Shown one piece after another: positions 1-9,624 of a stretch of DNA of 64,000 nucleotides. The notes beneath the pieces are model-generated. The model was not told where the DNA came from. It saw nothing but the letters and a program-made list of their open reading frames with translations, and did no database searches. Both the position numbers and the translations under genes were made by a program. Numbering within the stretch: the stretch's first letter is position 1; every line of letters starts with the position of its first letter. This DNA comes from Leishmania donovani (Eukaryota; Euglenozoa; Kinetoplastea; Trypanosomatida; Trypanosomatidae): NCBI RefSeq assembly GCF_000227135.1, contig NC_018260.1, positions 282,429-346,428 of the forward strand, given 5' to 3'.

Positions 1-1
1 G

Positions 2-301
2 ATCCCGAACAACATCAAGTCCTCCATCTGCGATATCCCGCCCAAGGGTCTCAAGATGTCCGTCACCTTCATCGGCAACAACACCTGCATCCAGGAGATG
101 TTCCGCCGCGTTGGTGAGCAGTTCACGGGTATGTTCCGCCGCAAGGCCTTCCTCCACTGGTACACCGGTGAGGGCATGGACGAGATGGAGTTCACGGAGG
201 CCGAGTCCAACATGAACGACCTCGTCTCTGAGTACCAGCAGTACCAGGACGCCACCGTCGAGGAGGAGGGCGAGTACGACGAGGAGGAGGAGGCCTACTA
301 G
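2..301 (+). CDS. beta-tubulin, C-terminal 99 residues (5' truncated by window edge)
   Basis: The frame is open from base 2 and ends at TAG (299-301). The translation is unmistakable beta-tubulin C-terminus: the segment around SSICDIPP, then GNNTCIQEMFRRVGEQFTGM, FLHWYTGEGMDEMEF, and the acidic tail ending EEEGEYDEEEEAY. It polymerises with alpha-tubulin into the subpellicular, spindle and flagellar microtubules. The tail carries the glutamates used for polyglutamylation and a terminal EEAY with a detyrosinatable Tyr, as in other trypanosomatid beta-tubulins. Leishmania beta-tubulin genes are often in tandem arrays, so this may be the last unit of an array; the window does not show that. Only the last roughly 22 percent of the protein is present. 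Identification is near certain. Confidence 0.97.
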   Translation: MPNNIKSSICDIPPKGLKMSVTFIGNNTCIQEMFRRVGEQFTGMFRRKAFLHWYTGEGMDEMEFTEAESNMNDLVSEYQQYQDATVEEEGEYDEEEEAY

Positions 302-2497
302 ACAGTGTGTGGGTGAGGACGCTCAACGCGGAGATTTCGGTTTACCTATGTGTTTCCGCTAAGTGAAGTCGGCGTGGACACGTTTGCCTGGTAGTGAGTT
401 CTGCTCGAGGCTACATCCTGGCTTCGTTTGACGTTGGGGTGCACGGCAGCGATGAGAGTGCTCGTCGTGGTCTCACTTCTCGTCTTTTCAGTGAAGTATG
501 TGTCGCTGCTCTTGTCGAACTCTGTGACTGTATGCCTTTCGGCGATGACTGTTAGGTGCGTTCTGCCGATCGAGAGGGAAGGAGGACCACGTGGCGTTTG
601 GTTTCTCGAGGCATCTTCTTCTTGTTAGTGGTAGACGGCGATCCGTAAAATTCTGTACAGTCATAGCGTCTCTGCTTGTCGCTGTAACGCCAGACGCATG
701 CACGCTGATAAGCCGGTTGGTTGAGTTCAGGAATGCTCTCTGTCGCTGCTGGCTCGTCTAGCCCTTTGCCAGGGCGCGCGCGCGCATGTCTTTCTGTGCT
801 CGTGTGTGCGCGCCTTCTCCTATAACACACGCTGTACGAAAACACTTTTGTGTTTCTCTTTTTGTTTTTTTTTTGTTTTTTTTTTTTCGTGCGTATTCTG
901 AAATGGCCACGTGGAGCTAAGCAGGAATGGGGCAAAAATGATGACGGTGTGGTCATGGGTGGACGAGAGCAGCGAGCGGCGATGAAGGCGGAAAAGGGCT
1001 AGTGGTGTGTTTTAGTTGAAGAAAGTGCCCCCCTCCCCCTCCCCGCCTTCTCCCCTTCGATGCCTCGGTGCCTTTGCGCAGCTTCCTCTCTCGCCGTAGC
1101 CTTTGCCGCGCTTTCGTCAACACGCATCTGCCGATCAGCGCTCCCGCATACAGGGCCTGATGCAAAGGGCTCGGTTCAAGTCGTAAAGGCCTCTCTCTCT
1201 TTCCATATATATCTGTCTCCGTGCGTGTTCGACGCTGAAGTTTCGCGGCTCTCTGCGCACGTGTGGTGGGTGCTCGTTACAGGGAGCAGTGCCGCCGAGG
1301 CTCGTTGTGGCGCTGTTGATCCGGCGTGTATTTTTTTTTGTTGTTTTCTTTAGCGAAAAAAAAACGAAAAAGAAATGCATGTGAGTCTTGTCCGTCCTTC
1401 TTGCTGTTGGTGCCTCGGTGCCTGCACGCCGGTGCGAGACTCACGCACCACCCCACCTCCCCCAATGCACACGGAGAAGGGAAGATGTATGCACCGAGAA
1501 CATGCGTCAAAGGGAAAAAGGATGACGCCCACACGCGCACGCACGCACGAACGGGGGGAAACGAGAGTCTACGCACGAGAGACATGGGAAAGAGCAAGCG
1601 AAACGAAAACAGCCGGAACAGAGCGGTCTGGAATGTATGTAGACAAGTGACGAACACGAAACTGCCAAAGAGAGAATATACACAGCAGCCTACACTTATA
1701 CCCTGTATATATGTGCAAAAGGAATATGTGCTGTCGGTTCCACGGTCAGTGCCGTGCCTATTATTCGCATCTCTTAACACACGCACAGGACCTCGTTCTT
1801 TTCCGGCTGACTGCCCAGCCTCAGATGGGCGCGTGGGGTGCCCGTCACCGAAGAAGGAGGGGCGACGGTTGGGGCGGGTGGAAAGAGAGAGTCCCTTTTC
1901 ATTGAATGTGGGCCGAGAAAGGGTCAAAAAAAACAAAGTACAGGGAGCACGTGATACACAAACGCATCGAGCCCCATCAAGTACACGCCCGCCTGCGTGT
2001 CAAATGGAAGGAGCGACGAAACGAAACTAGTGGCCGTCTAACAATATGCAGCACCGTTCGCTCTCGAGGAGGGGCGGGGGCACGCGGTGAGGAGGGCGCA
2101 ACCTATAACACGGCAATCTATGCGTGCATGATGTCTACGTGCGCATGTGTGATGGTGACCCACAAAGGGCAAAGCATATTTCAGTTTGGCACCCATATCC
2201 TCCCCGTTGCATTGTGCACACTAACCGTGTTCCCTCACCCCCGCCTCCGCTGCGGCCCTCATCCTCCACACACACACACATACATACACACGCACACGTT
2301 GACCGATCTTTATCCACGTGACGTAATCCTCTTTCTTATTGTTGGTTGTGCTGCTCTCTTTCAGATCGCTTGTTGGACCCTATATTGCTCGTCGAGTGTG
2401 ACCGTCACTGCGACTGCCCCACGGCATACGAGCACGCACCTGCGACGTCTCATCGCCGCACACGTGACACACATTGCAAAGAAATCGAAAAAAAAAA
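302..2497. other. intergenic region between beta-tubulin and dienoyl-CoA reductase
   Basis: About 2.2 kb with no credible gene; open frames here are short, overlap in several frames and start in CT- or A-rich DNA. It holds the tubulin 3' UTR, a T-rich tract near 863-888, A/T homopolymers near 1330-1370, a short CA repeat near 2270-2300, and the polypyrimidine tract and AG at 2364 that probably trans-splice the next gene. Confidence 0.7.
2327..2364 (+). promoter_or_regulatory. predicted spliced-leader acceptor for the dienoyl-CoA reductase mRNA
   Basis: A T/C-rich tract ends in CTCTCTTTCAG, with the AG at 2363-2364. It is the first AG after the tract and would give a 5' UTR of about 133 nt before the ATG at 2498, normal for Leishmania. 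Confidence 0.6.
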
Positions 2498-4690
2498 ATG
2501 AAGCAGTATGCAAAGATTTTGGAGCCGCTTGATCTCGGTTTTGCGAAGCTGCGCAATCGCGTCGTGATGGCCAGCATGCACACGGGATTGGAGTCACCGA
2601 TACACGCGACTCGCTCCGCCGCAGCCGCTGAAGGCAACCCGTACGCGCGTCTCGCACGCTTCTATAGGGAGAGGGCGAAAGGCCAGGCCGGGCTCATCGT
2701 CACAGGCGGCTTCTCGCCCAGCGCTGAGGGCGTTTTGTATCCTGGTGAGAGCGTGCTAGGCCCGAAGGATGCCGACCAGCTGCGGTGTGTCACCGACGCG
2801 GTGCACGTCGAGGGCGGGCACATTTTGCTGCAAATGCTGCACTCCGGCCGCTACTCCACCGGCGATCAGTGCGTGGCACCGTCGCCGATTCCGAGCCAGA
2901 TCTCTCCCACGCAGAAGGTGCCGGTGGAGATGAGTGTCCCACTCATCCAACGGACGGTCGAGGACTTTGCTCGCCTTGCGATCTGCGCTCAGAAGGCGGG
3001 CTTCGATGGGGTGGAGATTATGGGTTCCGAAGGCTACCTGCTGAATCAGTTTATCGCCCGGCACACAAATCACCGCACCGACGACTACGGCGGTAGCTTC
3101 GAGAACCGCATCCGCTTTCCACTGGAGGTGCTCCGCGCAGTGCGGGATGCCACGGGGCCGAACTTCATCATCGCGTTCCGCGTGTCACTTCTGGATCTCG
3201 TCCCCAACGGCTCGACGCAGGCGGAGGTTTTTGAGCTGGCGGAGAAGGTATCCAAATCTGGGGCGAACATCATCGACAGCGGCATTGGCTGGCACGAGTC
3301 CCGCGTGCCGACCATCGCTACTTCCGTGCCGCGTGCGGGGTACACCTGGGCCACAGCGGCGGTCCGGTCGCATCTTCGCCGTCAAGGCATCCACATCCCT
3401 CTTATTGCGGTAAATCGAATGAACCACCCTGACATTCTGGAGCAAGTGCTGGAGAACGGCGATGCGGACCTCGTCGCTATGGCGCGCCCCTTCCTCAGTG
3501 ATCCATACTTTGTGAAGAAGACAATGTCAGGCGCGGCCGATTGCATCAACATCTGCATCGCCTGCAACCAGGCCTGCCTGGACAACATCTTCACTGGAAA
3601 GACGGCCTGCTGCATGCTCAACCCACTGGCCGCGCATGAGGCGGAACGCGCAGCGTTACCCGCGCCCGCCGCGAAGAAGGTAGCCGTAATCGGCGGCGGC
3701 CCCGCTGGCGCGTCCGCCGCGATCACGCTAGCCGATCGCGGCCATCACGTCACGCTGTACGAGGCAAACTCGGTGCTGGGCGGCCAGTTCAACCTGGCCA
3801 AGCGCATCCCCGGCAAGGAGGAGTTCCAGAGCAGCATCGACTACTGGACAAATACGCTGAAGAAGCACGCGAATGTGACGCTGAAGTTGAGCAAGCGCGC
3901 GACCGTGGAGGAGGTTGCAACCGGCGGCTACGACGAGGTGGTGGTGGCAACCGGGTGTGAGCCGCACGCCAAATCAGGTGCGCTCATTGCCGGCATGGAG
4001 AAGTATCCCAACGTCTTCTCGTACACCGAGGCACTCCTGCATCCGGAGAAGGTGGGCCGTCGGGTGGCCGTCATCGGTGCTGGTGGCATTGGCTTCGACA
4101 TGGCAGAGTTCCTCACTTCCCCGCACAGCACCTCGGCGAAGACGGTCGCCGCGGCGCAGTACACCAAGTTTGAAAAGCAGGATAACGCCGAGTTCCGAAA
4201 GAAGTGGGGCATCAAGTCTGCTGCCATTGCGCAGGAAGAAGAGAAGGCTGGCACATCCACCGGCGCAAGCGGCAGCAACAGCTGCTCACCCCTTCCAGGC
4301 GGTCTCGTGAAGCCTGTGACTCCTCGTCCTTACCGCGAGGTGACCATGTTCCAGCGCACCCGTGGGAAACTCGGCGCACATCTTGGTGCGACGACCGGGT
4401 GGATCCATCGTCTCGAGATTCGCATGAACCGCGTCAAGGCAGTGGATGGGGTTACTTACAAGAGCTTCGACGGCACAAACCTCGTTTACGTTGATAAGGA
4501 GGGCAAGGAGCAGACACTGGCAGTGGACTCCGTCGTGCTATGCACTGGGCAAGTCTCAAACAAGGAGTTTGAGAAGGCCGCAACGCCGGTTCTGTCGAAT
4601 CTGCATACGATAGGGGGCTGCAACTTCACCAAGAAGCTGGATGCGAAACTGGCCATTCTGCAAGCTCACAGCGTGGCGATACGTCTGTGA
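2498..4690 (+). CDS. 2,4-dienoyl-CoA reductase, bacterial FadH type (NADPH, FMN/FAD, 4Fe-4S)
   Basis: A 730-residue protein with the three-part architecture of bacterial FadH (about 670 aa). First comes an N-terminal old-yellow-enzyme-type TIM barrel that binds FMN (residues ~1-340; MASMHTG near 25, ENRIRFPLEVLRAVRDA near 205, MARPFL near 330). Next is a Cys cluster near residues 350-375 (CIACNQACLD followed by CC) for the 4Fe-4S centre. Last is a two-dinucleotide-fold reductase module with VAVIGGGPAG (~395) and VAVIGAGGIG (~525). It reduces 2,4-dienoyl-CoA during beta-oxidation of unsaturated fatty acids. The ATG at 2498 is chosen because the OYE domain begins at once; an upstream in-frame TTG adds only lysine-rich UTR. 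A Ser/Gly-rich insertion (~575-600) explains the extra length. The C-terminus ends in IRL, not a canonical PTS1, and there is no obvious presequence, so location is open. Related OYE-type enoate reductases are an alternative for the substrate. Confidence 0.9.
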   Translation: MKQYAKILEPLDLGFAKLRNRVVMASMHTGLESPIHATRSAAAAEGNPYARLARFYRERAKGQAGLIVTGGFSPSAEGVLYPGESVLGPKDADQLRCVTDAVHVEGGHILLQMLHSGRYSTGDQCVAPSPIPSQISPTQKVPVEMSVPLIQRTVEDFARLAICAQKAGFDGVEIMGSEGYLLNQFIARHTNHRTDDYGGSFENRIRFPLEVLRAVRDATGPNFIIAFRVSLLDLVPNGSTQAEVFELAEKVSKSGANIIDSGIGWHESRVPTIATSVPRAGYTWATAAVRSHLRRQGIHIPLIAVNRMNHPDILEQVLENGDADLVAMARPFLSDPYFVKKTMSGAADCINICIACNQACLDNIFTGKTACCMLNPLAAHEAERAALPAPAAKKVAVIGGGPAGASAAITLADRGHHVTLYEANSVLGGQFNLAKRIPGKEEFQSSIDYWTNTLKKHANVTLKLSKRATVEEVATGGYDEVVVATGCEPHAKSGALIAGMEKYPNVFSYTEALLHPEKVGRRVAVIGAGGIGFDMAEFLTSPHSTSAKTVAAAQYTKFEKQDNAEFRKKWGIKSAAIAQEEEKAGTSTGASGSNSCSPLPGGLVKPVTPRPYREVTMFQRTRGKLGAHLGATTGWIHRLEIRMNRVKAVDGVTYKSFDGTNLVYVDKEGKEQTLAVDSVVLCTGQVSNKEFEKAATPVLSNLHTIGGCNFTKKLDAKLAILQAHSVAIRL

Positions 4691-5500
4691 GGGTCGGCTT
4701 GTTTGCCGTTACAGTACGGCACAGTGCTAGCGGGTCAAGTGCGATGTCTCTTCCTCTTCTTGGCCGTTCGCTTTCTTTGCTCTTGTACGTGGCGGAAGCC
4801 TCCCTTGCCCAGCGCTATGAGCAACGACACCCGCCTGCCTCACCCATATGCATACACACGCGATGACTTCATAACGTAGGCGTTGCCCTCTCCTTTTGCT
4901 TTCTTGCAACATATATATATATATACTATATTTTCATATGCTTCTCTTCCTCGTGTGGGTTGCTCATTCGGCCCCTCTCTCCGCCCGCCCGCCACACACT
5001 GCACACACAGGTTCACATGCTTTCCTGTTTCTCGATGTTTCTTTCGTCTCTTCGCTTCGCACGTACGCCCTGTTCTTCCTCGTTGTTGTCGTTCGTGTTT
5101 GTATCTCGCTCTCTTCGCTTCCCTTTGTGCCTGTCGGTGTGTGGCGCCCTTTCTGCATCTCTTCTCTTCGATCTCTCCCCTCTTATTTTGCGGTGCACCG
5201 TCGCACCGCGTAGCCGCTTATCGATTCTGATGAATCTTCCGTTGTGGTGTGCTCGTGTCGTTGTTCCCTCTCTTCTCTCTTGTCTTTGGCTTGGCTCCTC
5301 TACTCAAGTCACTGCTGCTCTGCCATCTCTCTCTCTCTGTGCGTGTGTGTCCGTGTGTGAACGTTGTCCTGCTTCTATGATGAAGAAGGGGGACGGAACT
5401 TCTCTTGGCTCTTGGCCCCTTCCGCTGCACTGTTCTCTGATTCTTTTCCGTAGTTTTCATGTGTCTCTTTCCCACCCCTCCTCTCAAGCACACCCTTCAC
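4691..5500. other. 3' flank of dienoyl-CoA reductase, no gene
   Basis: CT-rich non-coding DNA with a TA microsatellite at about 4910-4925 and long stretches of T/C from 4960 to 5480. It leads directly into SIDER2 copy A. I see no coding pattern. Confidence 0.65.
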
Positions 5501-6142
5501 AACGGGGTGTGGACGCACCTCAGTGCGTGGCATCTCCGGGCCCAGCGCACCTTCCCCCCCCCCCACTCGGTCGGAGGAAGCCATGCACTATCCCCTCCCC
5601 TATCCCCTGCCAAATGCCGAGCCACCTCTGGCGCTGGCAGGGCGGTGCATCNNNNNNNNNNNNNNNNNNNNNNNNNNNNNNNNNNNNNNNNNNNNNNNNN
5701 NNNNNNNNNNNNNNNNNNNNNNNNNNNNNNNNNNNNNNNNNNNNNNNNNNNNNNNNNNNNNNNNNNNNNNNNNNNNNNNNNNNNNNNNNNNNNNNNNNNN
5801 NNNNNNNNNNNNNNNNNNNNNNNNNNNNNNNNNNNNNNNNNNNNNNNNNNNNNNNNNNNNNNNNNNNNNNNNNNNNNNNNNNNNNNNNNNNNNNNNNNNN
5901 NNNNNNNNNNNNNNNNNNNNNNNNNNNNNNNNNNNNNNNNNNNNNNNNNNNNNNNNNNNNNNNNNNNNNNNNNNNNNNNNNNNNNNNNNNNNNNNNNNNN
6001 NNNNNNNNNNNNNNNNNNNNNNNNNNNNNNNNNNNNNNNNGGGGGGGGCTGTGGCAGAGTAGGGATGGGGCTGGCGTTGAGCTCCTGCTGTGCCGCAGAG
6101 CAACGGACACACGCCGAAGGAAACGAAAAAAAAACGAAAACG
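5501..6142 (+). mobile_element. SIDER2 retroposon copy A (internal assembly gap)
   Basis: The 5' part carries the shared signature ACGGGGTGTGGACGCACCTC and the following CAGTGCGTGGCATCTCCGGG. The 3' part (6041 onward) matches the other copies through GGCGTTGAGCTCCTGCTGTG and ends near 6142 in an A-rich tail. The middle is a run of N (5652-6040). SIDER2 elements are short, degenerate, non-autonomous retroposons of Leishmania, related to the ingi/L1Tc LINEs, usually found in 3' UTRs where some promote mRNA decay. Comparison with copy B predicts about 380 missing bases, close to the 389 N present. The assignment to SIDER2 is from memory of the family. Confidence 0.85.
5652..6040. other. assembly gap (389 N)
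   Basis: Run of N inside SIDER2 copy A. Flanking sequence aligns to copy B either side of about 380 bp, so the gap length is realistic. Confidence 0.99.
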
Positions 6143-6908
6143 TCTTTCTCCTCCCCTCTCGGCCCCTCGTACCGCGTCACACACGCACACGCACTCCCTC
6201 GGGGGACGCACGGGGCTTATCCTCTCTATGCTTCTGTTTTTGAATGCTCTCCTACACGTGAGACCAAAGACACAGCCCGAGGCGCAGCACCGCACCAAAT
6301 CCCTGACGAAACAGCAAAGAAAAAGAAACAAAACGCAATCGACGCAACGGCGTCGTTGTCTCTGCGTGCGCGTGCGTGCGGGCTCGTCTGGGCATCCCTC
6401 GATGATGAGTGAAGACACGAATTCTAGAATGGTGTGAAGGGCAAGGGCTTGCACCCCCGGGGGGCGAAACCGAAGCGAATACGCAAGATGCCAAGCACGT
6501 ACCGCTGCATGTGTAGACGTCTGCTCCGCGGCCGTTATCGATCTCATACTTGGGTAGCGGAAGAAGACGTTCGAGACCAAAAATACAAGGGCCCACCCTC
6601 GGCGTCTTCGTTGCCTCTCTGCTTTTTTATGTTTCTGTGGCGTCCCTCGTACTCCAACATCGAATGTGCAGCGGCTCCCATCAACTCCACTTTCTTTCTT
6701 GCCTGCCGTCTCTCATGCTGTCCGTCATCATGCCGTACGTGTTTGAATGCGTGTTGGCGATTTGGCTTGCGCTCGCACTCAGCCAGTCAGCCACTCAGAA
6801 ACGACACTTAAGCACAGGTATCTGAAAAAGTAGCTTCACAAGTCTCGCTCGGAGCACTCACTCGTCGACGCCCGCACTGCCCAAAAGACGGTTGTGAGAT
6901 CGGCAAGC
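6143..6908. other. 5' flank of the ALKBH7-like gene
   Basis: No gene seen. Pyrimidine-rich tracts at about 6600-6650 and 6680-6735 precede AGs at 6670-6671 and 6781-6782, the likely trans-splice acceptors for the gene starting at 6909 (5' UTR about 127 nt from the second). Confidence 0.55.
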
Positions 6909-9038
6909 ATGTGGCTGCGTTGCTCCTGTCGTCTCTTCTTTCGCATTCCTTCCCCATCGCCGGCAGCTCCAGCGCGGCGTGTCGCTCCCAGGACTCCGCG
7001 GATCCATGGCCGTTCACAAGGTGGCGAGCCCGCTAACGCTAATGTTGCTACTTCGAGCCCCCGCACGCCTGACTTGTTTGACAGCAGATGTAAAGATGAC
7101 GGTGCGCGATGCTACCACCACCATCGCCGCCCACTATGTCGACCCCTCAAGCCGGGCGACCCACTGCCACCGCCCCTAACGAGCAACCGCGAATATGCAT
7201 CCTCGGATGGCTACACTTCTCAGCGTCAGGAATACCGACAGCGCCGCAACGCCGCCGACAGCCCAGGAGACTCTCCGGTGGGCGAGTCAGTCGCTGGCTC
7301 GCTTTTCACACCGCTGCCTCGCTCCTATGGTTTCTATGACGGCATTGACGAGCACGCACGGGAGGCGCCACGCCCGTCGCGCGAGGCCCGACAGCAGCTG
7401 CTGCGCGAGTCGCTCGAGGCGCAAGCCGCCTCTGCTGTCGAGTTCACCGACGGCGGCGAGGACGACATCGAGCTAAATGGCTTGCCAGCGGATCAGTACC
7501 ATGGCCACGAAGGGTGGACAACAATCCCGAAGGACTCGGCGCTCTACAACACCTTGTACGGCGTGGGCGATTTGGAGTCGCGCCAGCGCGCGAACTCGTG
7601 GACCGTGGCGATGCGTCACGGCAGGGTGGGTGGCAGCGTCAGTGTGGGCGGTTTGTTGGGCGACTCGGCGGCCGCATCTGCGCAGCGCCCCGGCACGCAC
7701 CAAGAAGACGACCATACGGATCAAGAGGTGCTCGACGACCGCCGACGCCGCCGGCAGCACGATGACGGGCTCTTGTCGACAGCTTTGGAGGGGGAGCTGC
7801 TGGCTCCAATGCAGGAGAGCGTGGGGCAGCCGCGAAGCACATACGCGATGCGGAAGCTGTTCGTGGATGGTCTTGTAGGATATCAAGGCGTGATAACGAG
7901 AGCGGAGGAGGCCACGATGAGCGAGGAGCTGTTGCACCTCCTGCAGGATCCTCGGGCCGCTTACGTCGCCGAGGAGGCGCGCTACTGCGTCAACCTCTAT
8001 GAGACGGAGCTTGGCATTCCTGGGAAGGACACCCTCGCTTTCGCGCTTTCGAGCTGCCAGGCACTGCAGCGGGTGCTTTACCGCTTCTTCTTTCTGGGTC
8101 TGATCCCTTCCGTGCCCAACGTGTGCCAGGTTAGTGAAATGGTGGGCACCTTCAGCGGCTACCCTGTGCACCGCCACCCGTCGTCGATCGGTTCCTACGT
8201 GGGGATGCTGAACCTGGTCTCCACGAGCGTGCTGCACCTTCAGCACAAGGACGCGCCGTGGTACCCTCGCCTCCATCTCACCCCACGCAGCCTCTTCGTG
8301 GTATCTGAGCCGTGCCTGAGCGAGTACGCGATGGGGTACAAGCAAACGCATCAGCCGTTCCACGCTTTCGAGTACGCGACGCGCGTCTCCAAGGACTACC
8401 GCATCGAGGTGCTCTTCGCCACGGTCGAGACAGCGCAGACGAGGACCCTATCCGAGGCAGTACAGCTGACCGAGTACGCAGAACGACAGGCGCGAGAAGG
8501 AAAAGCAAAGCTGTTGACCGGGACGTCGAAACCTCTCGCAGAGGCGCGCACACACACCACTGTGACACCAACAGAGTCGGTCACCGGCGTTCCTCTTCGC
8601 GGGCGTGCAGACGAGTGGCTGCAACGCCTGCGAGACAATATGCACGCGTCCGAGGAAGCGAGGGGCTATGGGCACGCGAAGCCTCTGGATGGGCACGCGC
8701 TGCGACGCCAGCTGCTTGCGGAACGTTTGGTTGGTGATCGGCCTCGCTTGGACAGCGAGTGCGGGAGTGTTGGCTGGAGGAGTGGGGCGGGCCTTGACGA
8801 GGTCGCTAACGCGAAGGCGGCAGAGGCGCAGGCAGAGACGAGGCATCATGAAAACGATGCATCGCCCTGTGACAAGACGACGGCCTCTGCAGCACACCGG
8901 CGACTGGCGGCGCTCAAGGCACGCTACAACTTTGCACAGGAGCTGAAGGCATCACGACAGCGGGTAGAGGTGACCAACGATGGGCCGCGGCTTCTTCGAG
9001 GCCACGCACCACGGGACCGGCGACTGGGTATTAGATAA
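6909..9038 (+). CDS. ALKBH7-like protein with degenerate 2OG/Fe(II) dioxygenase fold, probably mitochondrial
   Basis: A 709-residue protein. The ATG at 6909 is used (an upstream GTG is not a credible start). The first ~35 residues are rich in Arg, Ser, Pro and Ala and lack acids, like a mitochondrial presequence. A long charged region follows (~60-310). Residues ~390-505 resemble the C-terminal half of ALKBH7: GYPVHRHPSSIGSYVGML, STSVLHLQHK, RLHLTPRSLFVV, and a final strand around YRIEVLF. In active AlkB-family enzymes the first strand carries HxD and a later strand a His, which bind Fe(II). Here the HxD position reads H423-P-S425 and the distal position reads YAMGY with no His, so the iron site looks lost, while R498 falls near the 2OG-binding Arg. 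The last 200 residues are charged and low-complexity. Enzymatic activity is doubtful; a structural role, for example in a mitochondrial complex, is possible. Family assignment is an inference. Confidence 0.6.
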   Translation: MWLRCSCRLFFRIPSPSPAAPARRVAPRTPRIHGRSQGGEPANANVATSSPRTPDLFDSRCKDDGARCYHHHRRPLCRPLKPGDPLPPPLTSNREYASSDGYTSQRQEYRQRRNAADSPGDSPVGESVAGSLFTPLPRSYGFYDGIDEHAREAPRPSREARQQLLRESLEAQAASAVEFTDGGEDDIELNGLPADQYHGHEGWTTIPKDSALYNTLYGVGDLESRQRANSWTVAMRHGRVGGSVSVGGLLGDSAAASAQRPGTHQEDDHTDQEVLDDRRRRRQHDDGLLSTALEGELLAPMQESVGQPRSTYAMRKLFVDGLVGYQGVITRAEEATMSEELLHLLQDPRAAYVAEEARYCVNLYETELGIPGKDTLAFALSSCQALQRVLYRFFFLGLIPSVPNVCQVSEMVGTFSGYPVHRHPSSIGSYVGMLNLVSTSVLHLQHKDAPWYPRLHLTPRSLFVVSEPCLSEYAMGYKQTHQPFHAFEYATRVSKDYRIEVLFATVETAQTRTLSEAVQLTEYAERQAREGKAKLLTGTSKPLAEARTHTTVTPTESVTGVPLRGRADEWLQRLRDNMHASEEARGYGHAKPLDGHALRRQLLAERLVGDRPRLDSECGSVGWRSGAGLDEVANAKAAEAQAETRHHENDASPCDKTTASAAHRRLAALKARYNFAQELKASRQRVEVTNDGPRLLRGHAPRDRRLGIR

Positions 9039-9624
9039 AGGTGACCACACACAAACACACACCGCACACCCCCACCTCCTTTCTCCGTCTGCGTCATCGC
9101 TTCGCGCGCCTTAATAACTTTCAACCCTTTCGCAGATGCGGAACTGCTCGAGACACGAGAGCAGAGACTAAAAGCCTCAGCGAAAACAGGAAGGGAAGCG
9201 CACGCGTATGCCTGCCTTTTCAGCCGGCGCACACCCCCATCCCGCTACAAATGCACACGCAGACGCAGGGTACAAAAAGGTGCGATTGCGGTGTGCACGC
9301 GTACCGCTCTCGGGGCTCGCTTCGTGAAAGGGCCCGATTCTGGGCTGCGGCACATCTGGTGAACGCGACTGCCACACCCTTCTTCCCTCTCGCTCGTCCT
9401 TGGGCACATGTCAACACCTTCTCTCACCTGCACTGTCCGCTCACTTCTCCCTGCCTCTTGCGCTCCTTGCGGTCTTGTCTGTCGCCTTCAGAGACTGTGT
9501 TCGCTCGACTGCGATACACGTAGGCACGCTGCTACATCGTCGAGGGGAACCATCGACTGCAACCAAAGGGGGAAAAGCAGGCGACCCTTGGAGAACTCAA
9601 CGTGTCTCTCGCAAAAAACGCGAC
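9039..9624. other. intergenic region and 5' UTR
   Basis: No gene seen. Contains a strong pyrimidine tract (about 9419-9489) and the AG used as acceptor for the next gene. Confidence 0.6.
9419..9491 (+). promoter_or_regulatory. predicted spliced-leader acceptor for the 916-residue gene
   Basis: A long C/T tract ends in GTCTGTCGCCTTCAG, AG at 9490-9491. An mRNA starting here excludes the in-frame TTG at 9400 and makes the ATG at 9625 the first in-frame start, with a 5' UTR of about 133 nt. Confidence 0.6.

Noticed and set aside
1160..1185. GGTTCAAGTC resembling a tRNA B box
   Set aside because: No pairing T-arm stem, A box or acceptor stem could be built around it.
7473..8363. 296-codon open frame on the minus strand
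   Set aside because: Antisense shadow of the ALKBH7-like gene in GC3-rich DNA; all other genes are on the + strand.
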